From contig CAXXFH010000004.1 of the NCBI GenBank assembly GCA_963677085.2, positions 3,720,001-3,784,000 on the forward strand: a stretch of 64,000 nucleotides of DNA, given 5' to 3'. Under the pieces are notes generated by a model, which was not told the origin of the DNA, did not search any database, and saw only the letters and a program-made list of their open reading frames with translations. The position numbers were made by a program, and so were the translations under genes. Positions 45,001-53,231 of the stretch are shown in pieces; within the stretch, counting starts at the first letter, position 1; the number at the start of each line of letters is the position of its first letter. This DNA is from G963677085 sp963677085 (GTDB lineage: Bacteria > Planctomycetota > Planctomycetia > Pirellulales > Thermoguttaceae).

Positions 45001-45659
45001 CCTGGATGCTCGACATCATGGAAGGGATCGAGTTCCTCCGGTCGGGCCTTTTCGAGCCCGACTACAACGCGGAGATGAACCAACGATTGTGGTTCGATTT
45101 GGGCGGTTTCAATAAGTGCCAGCCTTACTATCGCCGCAGCGTCGAACTCTATGCAATGCGTGATCAGGTGAAGCCGTTCATTCGCGGCTACTTCAACACG
45201 CTGCCGTCGCTGTTGAACCTCGAAAACCTCACGCTTTGGGAACACTTTCACAACCGTGGCGGATGGAACAAAACTCATGAAACGGGCTGGTTCCTCTGCC
45301 AAACCCGCATCATGCTCCTGCAGGAGCGCAACGATCAGTTGTGGCTCGCTCCGTTCGTCACCCGCAACTGGCTCAAGGACGGCATGACGGTCAACGTGCA
45401 AAACGCGCCGACCATTTTTGGAGAAACCAGTTACCGGATCGATTCCGACGTGGAACACGGCGTGATTGAAGCCATAGTCGATCCGCCGACCGCGAGGCCG
45501 CCGTCGAAGATTGTTCTGCGATTGCGGCATCCTGAAGAGAAACCAATCCAAAGCGTGACTGTCAACGGCCGTGCGCACGACGACTTCGATCCGAAGGCGG
45601 ACATCGTAACGCTTTCGCCGGGCAGCGAGAGACTTTCGGTTCGTGTTCAGTATTATTGA
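42006..45659 (+). CDS. Large exported NPCBM-domain protein with six-hairpin glycosidase-like region
   Basis: A 1217-residue protein. The start at 42006 (MTSRHHTKT) has AGGAG eleven bases upstream and a signal peptide (ILSVALLVYALSAWQTTTLG). Residues about 40-170 are an NPCBM galactose-binding-like domain (QYDHGLGMHAAGEVVVDLAG, then VVFQVFVDGEKRFDS). Beta-sandwich regions follow. Residues about 740-1060 look like an (alpha/alpha)6 barrel (DVWTSADRYGSLESES, MGSGWHLWTLAEYVDRW). The likely role is cleavage of plant or algal glycan side chains outside the cytoplasm. The TGA stop lies in the first bases of repeat A. Confidence 0.78.
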   Translation: MTSRHHTKTILSVALLVYALSAWQTTTLGSESAKQEYLADAFRERILSARQQWGQLGLNTAVKPPQRDARPLQIGDRQYDHGLGMHAAGEVVVDLAGECASFEAEVGVQWQGGKSAASVVFQVFVDGEKRFDSDVMQETDSPRTVSVSLTDAEQLRLVVTDAGDGINSDVAVWANARLTRDPQAKQRRARTSVDVAQFAQVVRSDPNRMQGTQASRVEEFPAADLSLTEELAPMPDGRFAVAADEKGVGCIGLKWHEFRYLREVGLRFADPKTVPKGIKLQYWVGRSSWQGEWKTIDATVTDHQRGRTWRLPYQDRNKPTDKVRWIFPATSKPIVVERLSAYTSSVWKTAALRLESETPSSTPVSIELYNGQFTEPSEGSSPKRCTWDPAEPLRVTVRYALTRECKTDQTVLRFQMAGQAFAVAVEDVLTNEAVYVPQAGLFVTRDPAPIALTAFREKIAGRKTLLEQVEQLPEQTFPHALEAVHCPIQDQGPTMLSLACDQRKFVARRDGSVDFNTVDQPSATFDGTTHRGKRQWQYRLQAEFGDGNNEKLNRRLDGGWLPMPVTSVDQNGVVYRTRTFVAPLDDEPPASAPDWLRDRAVCVVEYTAENTRPVAAEALLVLTLLNQTDKQQHVAPQAVNDGIVLSADDRLLVFIDTSKAGPLAMSTDAAATFLSGTLPPGGKARAVAYIPANKTRPESYTALKNQAQPLAEKTKRYWQTLMAKAAQIDLPDGLLTNVIRASQVHIMLAAGNEENGSRVDVWTSADRYGSLESESQPIIRGMDMMGQQDFARRGLDFFIARYNKSGFLTTGYTMMGSGWHLWTLAEYVDRWQDQKWLQSVAPEVARLCHWIVEQRQKTKRTDIHGQKVPNYGLTPPGVIADWARFTNTTFQAAHYCAGLREAARVLAKIDHPGAKALADDAVAYRDDILRAYRWTQARSPVVPRGDGTWVTAQPPIFFIFGEVGGFFPGEDGSRAWCKNAMAHHLMVNRLIDPKAEETTWMLDIMEGIEFLRSGLFEPDYNAEMNQRLWFDLGGFNKCQPYYRRSVELYAMRDQVKPFIRGYFNTLPSLLNLENLTLWEHFHNRGGWNKTHETGWFLCQTRIMLLQERNDQLWLAPFVTRNWLKDGMTVNVQNAPTIFGETSYRIDSDVEHGVIEAIVDPPTARPPSKIVLRLRHPEEKPIQSVTVNGRAHDDFDPKADIVTLSPGSERLSVRVQYY

Positions 45660-45755
45660 TTCCGCGGTTGATTGTGGAACACTTCGCTACGTACTGTCCC
45701 CGCAACCGGGCTCCCGTTGGTCGCCCTCGTTCTACGAACAGCGCAGGCCCCAATA
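45653..45755 (+). repeat. Dispersed repeat A, copy 3, overlapping a stop codon
   Basis: It begins TTATTGATTCC, so the TGA stop of the glycosidase-like gene lies in it. It then matches GATTGTGGAACACTTC, CGGGCTCCCGTTGGTCGCC and GTTCTAC with a few changes from the other copies. Confidence 0.85.
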
Positions 45756-45759
45756 AAGA

Positions 45760-45903
45760 CCCTCTCCCGCCCAGCGGGAGAGGGTGGCGGCGAAGCCGCC
45801 GGGTGAGGGCAGTTTGCAGCGGTGAGGACGCTGCTTTTACGACAGACCTTAACGCAATCGTCCCTCACCCCCGGCCCCTCTCCCCGAAGGGGAGAGGGGA
45901 GAA
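45760..45903 (+). repeat. Composite dispersed repeat D, copy before the symporter gene
   Basis: CCCTCTCCCGCCCAGCGGG with GGCGGCGAAGCCGCC, linker GTTTGCAGCGGTGAGG, then CCCTCACCCCCGGCCCCTC and the CTCCCCGAAGGGGAG hairpin. It ends about 18 bases before the symporter start, so it fills the 5' leader of the operon. Confidence 0.8.
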
Positions 45904-45921
45904 TGTTAACGCAGTACGCTT

Positions 45922-47502
45922 ATGAACTCCATCGACATCACCATTATCATCGGATCGCTCGCCGTCGTGGTGTTCGTCGGCATGTTGGCTTCGCGACGGC
46001 AAGACAAGTCGGCCAACGGCTACTTTCTTGCCTCGGGAAAGATGCCATGGTGGCTCATCGGAGCCGGCTTCGTGGCGACCAGCGTTTCCAGCGAACAGAT
46101 CGTGGGCACCGTCAGCGCCACCTACACCCACGGGATGGGCATTGCTAATTGGGAATGGTTTGCGCCGAACAAGTTCTTCATCATCGTGATCTTCATCCCG
46201 ATCTACCTGAAGAATCGAATTACGACGATTCCCGATCTGCTAGCGCGGCGCTACGGCCCGCTGTGTGCCGACATCTACAGTTGGGTAATGCTGGTCGCCT
46301 ACATCTTCATCTTTATGCCACCGGTACTCTACGGCGGCAGTCTGGCCTTTTCGGAACTGACCGGATGGAATTTCTACGCGGTTCTGTGGGCGACGGTAAT
46401 CCTCGTCGGACTTTACACGGTTCACGGCGGCTTGAAGGCCGTAATGTGGACCGACGCTGTGCAGTGCGTAATGCTCATCGGCGGCGGGGTGCTGCTATTC
46501 TTCATCGCTCTGGGGCATGTTCCGGGCGGGTGGACGGCCATGGTCGAAGCGTCGCCCGAGCGGTTTCATCTGTATCATCCGCCCGACGATGAAATGGCCC
46601 CGTTTTTGGGGTTCCTCGCCGCGACCGTTGGGCTATTCCTCTTCTACTCGGCCGGTAGCCAGGTGATGATCCAGCGAGTTCTCAGTGCGCGTTCCACTTG
46701 GGACGGCATGATGGGCATTTTGTTTTCGTGCTTCATTAATTTGCTGCGGCCGTTGGTTACGTGCTTTCTGGGGCTGGTCGTATTCCATTGGGTTCACGTG
46801 ATGAACATGACCGGACCGCTGGAAAACCCCGACACGTCATTTCCCTTTGTACTTGCCAACATGGCGCCCGACTGGGGATTGCGCGGTATCGTACTCACGG
46901 GCTTCCTGGCTGCCGTCATGTCGACGATCAGTTCCTTGTCCAATTCCACGGCCACCATCTTCTCGTTGGACGTCTACAAGAAGCTCATCCACCCAGAGGC
47001 CGACGACGCCCGCGTGGTGCTCACCGGCAAAACGGTCGCCATGTTCTCGCTAGTCGTCGCCGGGTTAATCGCGCCGTATATCGAACACGTCGGGTTGTTC
47101 CAATACTTCCAAAAGGGCGTAACCTATTTGGCGACGCCGTTTATTTGCGTCATTCTGATGAGCTTCTTTTGGAAACGGTCGAACTACGCCGCCGGGCTGT
47201 TCGGCATTGTGGGCGGTATCGTCATCCAATTGGGGTTGGTCGGCCTACTGCATCACCTGGATATTACGATGCACTGGCTCTATGTCGCATTTATCGCGCA
47301 GGTGATCATCATGTTCGGCATGTTTGCCGTCTCACTGGTCACTGAGCCGCCGAGTCGGGAGCAATGGGAACCGTTTCTCTGGACACCCAATCTGCTGAAA
47401 AACATCGACGGCGCCGAAGGACGACCCTGGTGGCAAACGCTTCGTTTTTGGGGACTGGTCTTTGTCGTTGTCTGGAGCGTACTGTACTGGTGGTTCTGGT
47501 AA
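45922..47502 (+). CDS. Sodium:solute symporter (SSS family)
   Basis: A 526-residue inner-membrane carrier with about 13-14 helices. Diagnostic segments: YFLASGKMPWWLIGAGFVATSVSSEQ (in part YFLASGKMPWW), RYGPLCADIYSW, WTDAVQCVMLIGGG and GVTYLATPFICVILMSFFWK. It resembles SGLT-type carriers of planctomycetes. The start at 45922 is the first ATG after repeat D. It opens a six-gene block with a 30-base gap to the gamma-glutamyltransferase-like gene, so its substrate is probably what the operon degrades. The Na+-coupled uptake role is inferred from family. Confidence 0.9.
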   Translation: MNSIDITIIIGSLAVVVFVGMLASRRQDKSANGYFLASGKMPWWLIGAGFVATSVSSEQIVGTVSATYTHGMGIANWEWFAPNKFFIIVIFIPIYLKNRITTIPDLLARRYGPLCADIYSWVMLVAYIFIFMPPVLYGGSLAFSELTGWNFYAVLWATVILVGLYTVHGGLKAVMWTDAVQCVMLIGGGVLLFFIALGHVPGGWTAMVEASPERFHLYHPPDDEMAPFLGFLAATVGLFLFYSAGSQVMIQRVLSARSTWDGMMGILFSCFINLLRPLVTCFLGLVVFHWVHVMNMTGPLENPDTSFPFVLANMAPDWGLRGIVLTGFLAAVMSTISSLSNSTATIFSLDVYKKLIHPEADDARVVLTGKTVAMFSLVVAGLIAPYIEHVGLFQYFQKGVTYLATPFICVILMSFFWKRSNYAAGLFGIVGGIVIQLGLVGLLHHLDITMHWLYVAFIAQVIIMFGMFAVSLVTEPPSREQWEPFLWTPNLLKNIDGAEGRPWWQTLRFWGLVFVVVWSVLYWWFW

Positions 47503-47532
47503 ATCGAAATCGAAAAAGGTAGTTCTAGGCCA

Positions 47533-49143
47533 ATGAAACGCGGAATGGTTGTGTGTCCGGAACCGATGGCGGCGGAAGTGGGTATCGACATCCTCCGCAA
47601 CGGCGGCAATGCCTTCGACGCGGCTGTCGCGACGGGCTTCATGGAGATGGCCGTCAATCCCATTCAGTGCGGGTTGGGCGGCTGGGGTGGGGCAACGGTC
47701 TACAAGGCCAAAACCGGGCAGGCAGAACACCTGGGTTTTTGGGCACGGATCGGCTCGAAGATGCAGCCCGACATGTGGGCGAACGATATTCGCGGTTACA
47801 CCGATATGTGGCACTTCGCCCTGTTCGACGACCACCGCGCCTATCATGGCTACACTTCGGTAATGACGCCCGGCACGGTGGCCGGCTTTGCCGAACTTCA
47901 TCGTCGCTATTGCACCATGCCGTGGGCAGAACTGCTGCGGCCGAGCATCGATGTGTGCCGCGAGGGGTTTTCGTTGCCCGAGTACGTGGCCATGTATCTC
48001 GGCGGTGCTTTCATCCCCGGTTTGCCCACGGCGCGTGAGACCTACCGTGTTACCCTCGACTCGGCCCGGCTTTGGTTCCGCGATGGCGACCGATTCATCC
48101 GCGCGGGCGAACGCTACGTGAACTCCGACATGGCGGCCACACTCGAACGGCTTGTTGAAGCCGGGCCCGACGACTTCTACCGCGGACGACTCGCCGAAAC
48201 CATCGCCAATGCCTTTCAACAGAACGGCGGCTTCGTCACGAGCGACGACCTGGCAGACTACGAGGTCGATCGCGCACAGCCGCTACAAGGTACCTACCGG
48301 GGTTACGAACTGCTCACCTCGACGTTGCCGGCCGGCGGCGTCCTCCTACTCCAAATGCTCAACGCGCTCGAGCATTTCGACTTGTCCAGCATGGAACATA
48401 ACGGACCGGAACACGCCCGGCTGTTGGCCGGTGCGTTGGCCTGGGCCGCCGTGACACGGTTCAACGACCTGGCCGACCCGAAGTTCAACGACGTGCCCCT
48501 TCAGTGGCTAATCTCCAAGGAACACGGCCAGCAGTTGGCAGACAAAATTCGCACCGGCCAGATGCCCGACCGCGAGGTGCTGATGAAGCCGGGCGGAACC
48601 ACGCATCTTTGCACGATGGACAACGAGGGCAATTGCGTAACGCTTACCCATACGCTCACCTGTTACAGCGGGGTGGTCGTGCCGGGTACCGGTTTCTCGT
48701 GGAACAACTGCGTAAGCCTGATGGATCCTATGCCCGGGCGAAACAACTCGTTCGACCCGGGCCGCGCTCGGGCAAGCGCCTTGGCACCGACGATCCTCTT
48801 GAAAGACGGCGCGCCGCAGATGGTCGTCGGTGCGGCCGGAGGTTGGACGATCACTTCGGCCGTGTTGCAGGCGATCATCAACGTGCTGGATTTCGGCATG
48901 TCGGCGACCGAAGCTGTTTCCGCCCCGCGTTTTCACAGTGAAGGAACACCCCTGTTCTGCGAGCACCGCATACCTCGGTCGACGATCCGCGAGCTTCAAA
49001 CGCAGGGGATTAACGTCGAGCGAAGCCCGTACAGCTACCACAGTTCGTTCGGCCGGGTGCAGTGCATCACCTGCGACGGGGAGAAGTACCGCGGCGCCTC
49101 CGATCCCCGCGGCGAAGGCGGAACGGCACTGCAAGTCGGATGA
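47533..49143 (+). CDS. Gamma-glutamyltransferase family protein without signal peptide
   Basis: A 536-residue Ntn-hydrolase. The self-processing site is GGTTHLCTMD with the expected nucleophile T356; AAGGW at 435-438 provides the oxyanion glycines and GMSATEAVSAPRFHSEG the C-terminal signature. The N-terminus MKRGMVVCPEPMAAEVGIDIL (in part) starts straight into the enzyme, so it is cytosolic, unlike periplasmic glutathione-degrading GGTs. It may remove a gamma-glutamyl group from an imported conjugate or act as an amidase of another kind. Position 2 in the symporter operon. The start at 47533 has a weak AAGGT upstream. Confidence 0.88.
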   Translation: MKRGMVVCPEPMAAEVGIDILRNGGNAFDAAVATGFMEMAVNPIQCGLGGWGGATVYKAKTGQAEHLGFWARIGSKMQPDMWANDIRGYTDMWHFALFDDHRAYHGYTSVMTPGTVAGFAELHRRYCTMPWAELLRPSIDVCREGFSLPEYVAMYLGGAFIPGLPTARETYRVTLDSARLWFRDGDRFIRAGERYVNSDMAATLERLVEAGPDDFYRGRLAETIANAFQQNGGFVTSDDLADYEVDRAQPLQGTYRGYELLTSTLPAGGVLLLQMLNALEHFDLSSMEHNGPEHARLLAGALAWAAVTRFNDLADPKFNDVPLQWLISKEHGQQLADKIRTGQMPDREVLMKPGGTTHLCTMDNEGNCVTLTHTLTCYSGVVVPGTGFSWNNCVSLMDPMPGRNNSFDPGRARASALAPTILLKDGAPQMVVGAAGGWTITSAVLQAIINVLDFGMSATEAVSAPRFHSEGTPLFCEHRIPRSTIRELQTQGINVERSPYSYHSSFGRVQCITCDGEKYRGASDPRGEGGTALQVG

Positions 49144-49191
49144 ACGAAAAGAACTTCGCCGACAAGTCAGCGACTCTAACGGAAACCAACG

Positions 49192-50094
49192 ATGATCGCG
49201 TTCGCGACGCTGGAAACGACCATGTACGAAACGATGCGTCGAGCGGCAACGACCTTGCCGCCCGACGTGGAAGCGGCACTTTACAAGGCCCGGGCGGAAG
49301 AGGTCGACCCGCTTGCCGGGCAACACCTGGATGTCAGTCTGGAAAACTTCCGCCTGGCTGCGGCCGGAAATGGTTTGATTTGTGGCGATACGGGCTATCC
49401 GCTCTACTTCGTCACGGCCGGTAACCAGACACAAATCGAAGGCGGGTTCGGACGCCTTTGGGATGCTGCCCGAGCAGCTACCGCCCGCCTGACCGACGAA
49501 AGCCTCCTGCGTCCCACGATGGTCGACCCGCTCTCGCGCGACAATCCCGGACAGAACGTCGGCCCCGGTATGCCCAAGCTGGAATTGACCTTTTCGGGCG
49601 AAGGCGACGGTTTGCATCTCGTCGCCGCGCCCAAGGGCGGAGGCTCCGAGATTTTCGGGACCTTCTATCGCATGCTGTTTCCTTCCGACGGCGAGGCTGG
49701 CGTTATGAAGTTCGTGCTCGACTGCGTTCGCACCGGCTGTTATGCCGGCAAGATTTGTCCCCCGGCGATCGTCGGCGTGGGAATCGGCGGCACGGCCGAC
49801 CTGTGCATGCGGATGGCCAAGGAGGCCGCCGTGCTTCGGACAGTAGGCACACGCCATTGCGACCCACGTGTCGACGACATGGAACAACGGCTGCTGGCCG
49901 CCACGCGCAAGCTGGGCATCGGTCCGATGGGAGCACGCGGAATCAATGCGGTCATTGGAATGCACATCGCGACGGCCGTTACCCATACGGCTGGGCTGCC
50001 GGTTGCCGTAAATGCTCAATGCCTCATCGGCCGTCGCTGGACGGCTTCGATCGAGGCCGACAATAGCGTGTCGTTTTCCGGAGACCTCCCATGA
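49192..50094 (+). CDS. Class I fumarase/L(+)-tartrate dehydratase-type alpha subunit
   Basis: A 300-residue Fe-S hydro-lyase subunit. Cysteines C64 (GNGLICGDTG), C189 (AGKICPPAIVG) and C277 (VNAQCLIGRRW) occupy the 4Fe-4S positions of the family. GGGSEIFGTFYRML and GIGGTADLCMRMAK are conserved family segments. It would dehydrate a 2-hydroxy acid, such as tartrate- or malate-like substrates, together with the following gene. Separate alpha and beta subunits are the TtdA/TtdB or split fumarase arrangement. It overlaps the beta-subunit gene by four bases (ATGA), indicating coupling. Confidence 0.92.
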   Translation: MIAFATLETTMYETMRRAATTLPPDVEAALYKARAEEVDPLAGQHLDVSLENFRLAAAGNGLICGDTGYPLYFVTAGNQTQIEGGFGRLWDAARAATARLTDESLLRPTMVDPLSRDNPGQNVGPGMPKLELTFSGEGDGLHLVAAPKGGGSEIFGTFYRMLFPSDGEAGVMKFVLDCVRTGCYAGKICPPAIVGVGIGGTADLCMRMAKEAAVLRTVGTRHCDPRVDDMEQRLLAATRKLGIGPMGARGINAVIGMHIATAVTHTAGLPVAVNAQCLIGRRWTASIEADNSVSFSGDLP

Positions 50095-50759
50095 CCGACA
50101 CAATTCGCCACCTGCAACTGCCGCTCGACGAAGCCACCGCCCGCGAACTGGAGTTGGGCACGATGGTTACCGTGACGGGCCTCGTGTTTACGGGCCGCAG
50201 CCGGTTTCATATTCGGGCGATCGAGGAAGGCATTGTTCCCGAGTTAGATTTCTTGGCCGTCAATTGTTTCTTCCACGTCGGTCCGGTTATGCGACGCGAT
50301 GGCAACGACTGGAAAATCGTCAGCATCGAGCCGACTTCGAGTATCCGTTTCGAGCGTTACAGCGGCGATGTCATTCGCAAGCTCGAGCTGCGAACGCTGA
50401 TCGGCAAAACCACGATGGGCCCCGGGACGGCCGCAGCTTTACGCGACGTTGGCGGTGTGCATCTGACAAAGGTCGGCATTTGCGGAAACCAACTGGCTCC
50501 TCAGGTTCGAAAAGTCCACGGCGTATACTTCCTCGAACAACTTGGTAAGACCGAGGCCACTTGGGTGCTGGAAGTCGAGCGTTTCGGGCCCTTCTTCGTC
50601 GACATGGATTCGCAAGGCAACAACTACTTCGAATCGCTCGATGCCGATGCCCTGGCCCAAATTGCGATTGCCGAGCAGGAGTTGGGAATCGCAGCCGACT
50701 TCGATTTCACAGATGTCAACTCGAACGTCATTTTGCACCTGAGAAAGACCGATGGCTGA
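50091..50759 (+). CDS. Class I fumarase/L(+)-tartrate dehydratase-type beta subunit
   Basis: A 222-residue C-terminal-type subunit. HLQLPLDEATARELELGTMV (in part), VTVTGLVFTGRSRFHIRA and the catalytic-type segment GKTTMGPGTAAALRDVGGVH (in part) are diagnostic. LDFLAVNCFFHVGPVM follows the family pattern. With the alpha subunit it forms the heterotetrameric dehydratase. The ATG overlaps the alpha stop in ATGA, and its own end overlaps the AtuA-like gene by eight bases. The normal substrate cannot be read from the sequence. Confidence 0.92.
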   Translation: MTDTIRHLQLPLDEATARELELGTMVTVTGLVFTGRSRFHIRAIEEGIVPELDFLAVNCFFHVGPVMRRDGNDWKIVSIEPTSSIRFERYSGDVIRKLELRTLIGKTTMGPGTAAALRDVGGVHLTKVGICGNQLAPQVRKVHGVYFLEQLGKTEATWVLEVERFGPFFVDMDSQGNNYFESLDADALAQIAIAEQELGIAADFDFTDVNSNVILHLRKTDG

Positions 50760-52116
50760 GCCAATTCGCTTCGTTTCGCTCTGTGGACTGCTCGGCTACG
50801 GTTTTCCCGAGGAGAGTCTTCGACAAGGGTTGCATTTCGATCCGGCATTCCTTGGGGTCGATGCCGGCTCGACCGATCCTGGCCCATACTATCTTGGCAG
50901 CGGGACTTCATTCCTCCGGTCGCTTCAGGTTCGTCGGGATTTGGAGTTGGCGCTCTGCGCCGCACGCGAAGCCAACATCCCGCTGGTCATCGGCACGGCC
51001 GGCGGTTCCGGCGCGAAACCCCACGTGGAGTCGTTCCTCGAAACGCTCTATGAGATCGCGCAGCGCCGCGAGCTTCATTTTCGTTTGGCCGTGATTCGCG
51101 CCGACGTCGAAGCGGAAACGGTGCTCGCCGCGTTGCGTGCGGGCCGAATCGCTCCTTGCGGTCCGTCGGGCGAGTTAACCGAAGATAGAATCAACGCCTG
51201 TACGCATCTCGTTGGCCAAATGGGAACCGAGCCGCTCATCGAAGCACTCGAAGGCGGGGCCGATGTCGTGGTAGCGGGCCGCTGTTGCGACACGGCCATC
51301 TTCGCGGCGCTGCCAATCCTCCGCGGATTCGATCCGGCCCTGGCCCTACATCTGGCCAAAATCGCCGAATGCGGAACGCTTTGTGCCCGACCAGCCGCCG
51401 CCAACGACGTTTTGCTCTGCGAACTGCACCGCGATCACTTTTTGGTTACTCCGGCCAATCCCGAGCGACGCTGTCTGCCCGACTCCGTGACCGCGCATTC
51501 GCTTTATGAACAGCCCGACCCGACGTGTTTCTACGAGCCAGAAGGCAAAGTTGATTTGACTGCGTGTACTTTCGAGCAAGTCGAACCGCGAACCGTCAAG
51601 GTTTCCGGCACAAAACTGCTCACGTCGGAGAGGCCGACCGTCAAACTCGAAGGTGCCATGTTCCAAGGCTACCGTTCGATCACTGTGGCAGGCGTGCGCG
51701 ACCCGCTGGTAATCGCCAACCTCGACGCAATCGACCAAGCGGTTCGCGACACGGTCGAAAAGACCTTGGTGGGTATCATTGGATCGAACGATTACTCGTT
51801 GCGTTTGCTGCATTACGGCCGCAATGCCGTTACCGGACAACGGGGTAATCCGTGCGACGCGCCGCCCCACGAGGTCGGTATCGTCATCGAAGCCCAGGCT
51901 CCCACGCAGGAACTGGCCGACACGGTATTGAGCCTTGCCCGATCGACGGCCCTGCACCAACATTTCGAGGGCCGCAAGACGACGGCCGGTAATTTGGCAT
52001 TTCCGTTTTCTCCGTCTGATTTCCACGGCGGTGCCGTCTATGAATTCGCCGTTTACCACCTCATGGAAACCGACGGCAACGATCGGCTCTTTCCGATCAC
52101 GTTCGAGGAACTATGA
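50752..52116 (+). CDS. AtuA-family protein (DUF1446), acyclic terpene utilisation-like
   Basis: A 454-residue cytosolic protein of the DUF1446/AtuA family. Visible: VDAGSTDPGPYYLGSG near the N-terminus, VIGTAGGSGAKPH, GADVVVAGRCCDTAIFAA and FGRNAVTG-like HYGRNAVTGQRG. The family member AtuA takes part in citronellol/acyclic terpene degradation in pseudomonads, but its reaction is not settled. Here it is fused into a hydroxy-acid-type operon, with eight-base overlap upstream and ATGA overlap downstream. The pairing with DUF4387 is recurrent in bacteria and suggests the two form a complex. Confidence 0.9.
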   Translation: MAEPIRFVSLCGLLGYGFPEESLRQGLHFDPAFLGVDAGSTDPGPYYLGSGTSFLRSLQVRRDLELALCAAREANIPLVIGTAGGSGAKPHVESFLETLYEIAQRRELHFRLAVIRADVEAETVLAALRAGRIAPCGPSGELTEDRINACTHLVGQMGTEPLIEALEGGADVVVAGRCCDTAIFAALPILRGFDPALALHLAKIAECGTLCARPAAANDVLLCELHRDHFLVTPANPERRCLPDSVTAHSLYEQPDPTCFYEPEGKVDLTACTFEQVEPRTVKVSGTKLLTSERPTVKLEGAMFQGYRSITVAGVRDPLVIANLDAIDQAVRDTVEKTLVGIIGSNDYSLRLLHYGRNAVTGQRGNPCDAPPHEVGIVIEAQAPTQELADTVLSLARSTALHQHFEGRKTTAGNLAFPFSPSDFHGGAVYEFAVYHLMETDGNDRLFPITFEEL

Positions 52117-52424
52117 CGATGCGATTGTACGACTGTGCCACCACGATCCGCAGCAAGAACGCCGGTCCGTTTACGCTAACGATCGACCTGATGTTTGCCG
52201 ACGAGCAAGCAATGGACCGCGTGATCGTGTCAGCCCGTTTCACTGCGGAGAACGTCGCAGCGCTTTACGGCGTGGCTGCCTCGTCGGTTCGGATTTGTCC
52301 GGTGAAATCGATTCGAGCGATCAAAGTATCGATGCCACGGTCCGATGGCAGTTCCGGCTCATCGACCGACCGCGACGTCTACGGCTGCCAGCAGCATTTT
52401 CCGTTGGCCGAGATGGAAATCTGA
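52113..52424 (+). CDS. DUF4387 family protein
   Basis: A 103-residue protein. RLYDCATTIRSKNAGPFTLTID (in part) and RDVYGCQQHFPLAEMEI at the end are the DUF4387 signature. Known as a stand-alone partner or C-terminal extension of AtuA-family proteins; no biochemical role is established. It starts in the ATGA overlap with the AtuA gene and closes the operon 124 bases before a strong terminator. Confidence 0.9.
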   Translation: MTMRLYDCATTIRSKNAGPFTLTIDLMFADEQAMDRVIVSARFTAENVAALYGVAASSVRICPVKSIRAIKVSMPRSDGSSGSSTDRDVYGCQQHFPLAEMEI

Positions 52425-52547
52425 AGCGGCCAGCCGGCCCCTCGGACACCACATCATCAATCCCGACCCTCAGTCTGCGTTCCGCCGAACCGAGGAAACT
52501 GGGCCAAGAACATCAACGCCGAGAAAGCTGGCCGCAAGAAAAGCGAC

Positions 52548-52580
52548 CGCCCACCTTCGTAGTCCGAAGGTGGGCGTTTT
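52548..52580 (+). terminator. Strong terminator of the six-gene operon, shared with tRNA-Gly
   Basis: CGCCCACCTTCG, five-base loop TAGTC and CGAAGGTGGGCG form a perfect 12-base stem followed by TTTTCATTT. The tRNA-Gly gene converges from the other side, so the hairpin may end both transcripts. Confidence 0.92.
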
Positions 52581-52588
52581 CATTTCGC

Positions 52589-52662
<74 letters not shown>

Positions 52663-53231
52663 ATTTTTTCCGCAAGGCCCTATCGCCGAACAACTTAGAT
52701 CAGGCGAGCACTCGACGTACCAGCTTCGTTGTCGCGCGACCACCGAGCCGAAGGAACAATCCATTCCTGTTTCAGTAGGCTAGCACTCGATCGCCAAAAA
52801 TTCAAGAGGGCTTGGCCCGGGTAACCCGCAATCGGAGGCTGAAAAACCGTGGCCGCCAAGGCATCTAAGCTCTTGCCAAGTCGCCAATTGCGCCAACAGC
52901 CCCCCTAGTGCGCCGCCATGAGCTATGTTTTGAAATCATGACGTTTGAATATCCCACCCGCCAAAACACACCGACATCCGCCCCACCCAACCTCGCGCGA
53001 TAGAACGACATCGGGCCCTGTTGCTCACCACGGGTACGCGAGCATCCTGACGATTACGTCGATTGCAGCAAGCCTGTCGCTTGCGTCGAACACCACCAAC
53101 ACGACCACTCTACGACCAGCCGAAGCAATCGCCGACGAACAGTCTTCAGCCATTAGCGGCGAGCCACTAACTCTCGGCTTCCAATGAAGTCGGGCTGCGT
53201 GCTCCGCCCCCAACCCTCGATAAGCACCGCG
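52663..53231. other. Gene-free stretch between tRNA-Gly and the Amt-kinase gene
   Basis: This 569-base gap holds the tRNA promoter (minus) and the promoter of the Amt fusion gene (plus). Reading frames in it lack ribosome sites and family features. A structured stretch around 52800-52850 (GGCTTGGCCCGGGTAACCC) was noted but not matched to any known RNA. Confidence 0.35.

Noticed and set aside
48508..50103. 531-residue minus-strand frame opposite the GGT-like and dehydratase genes
   Set aside because: It is an antisense shadow of high-GC coding DNA. The plus-strand genes have clear family motifs and tight overlaps.
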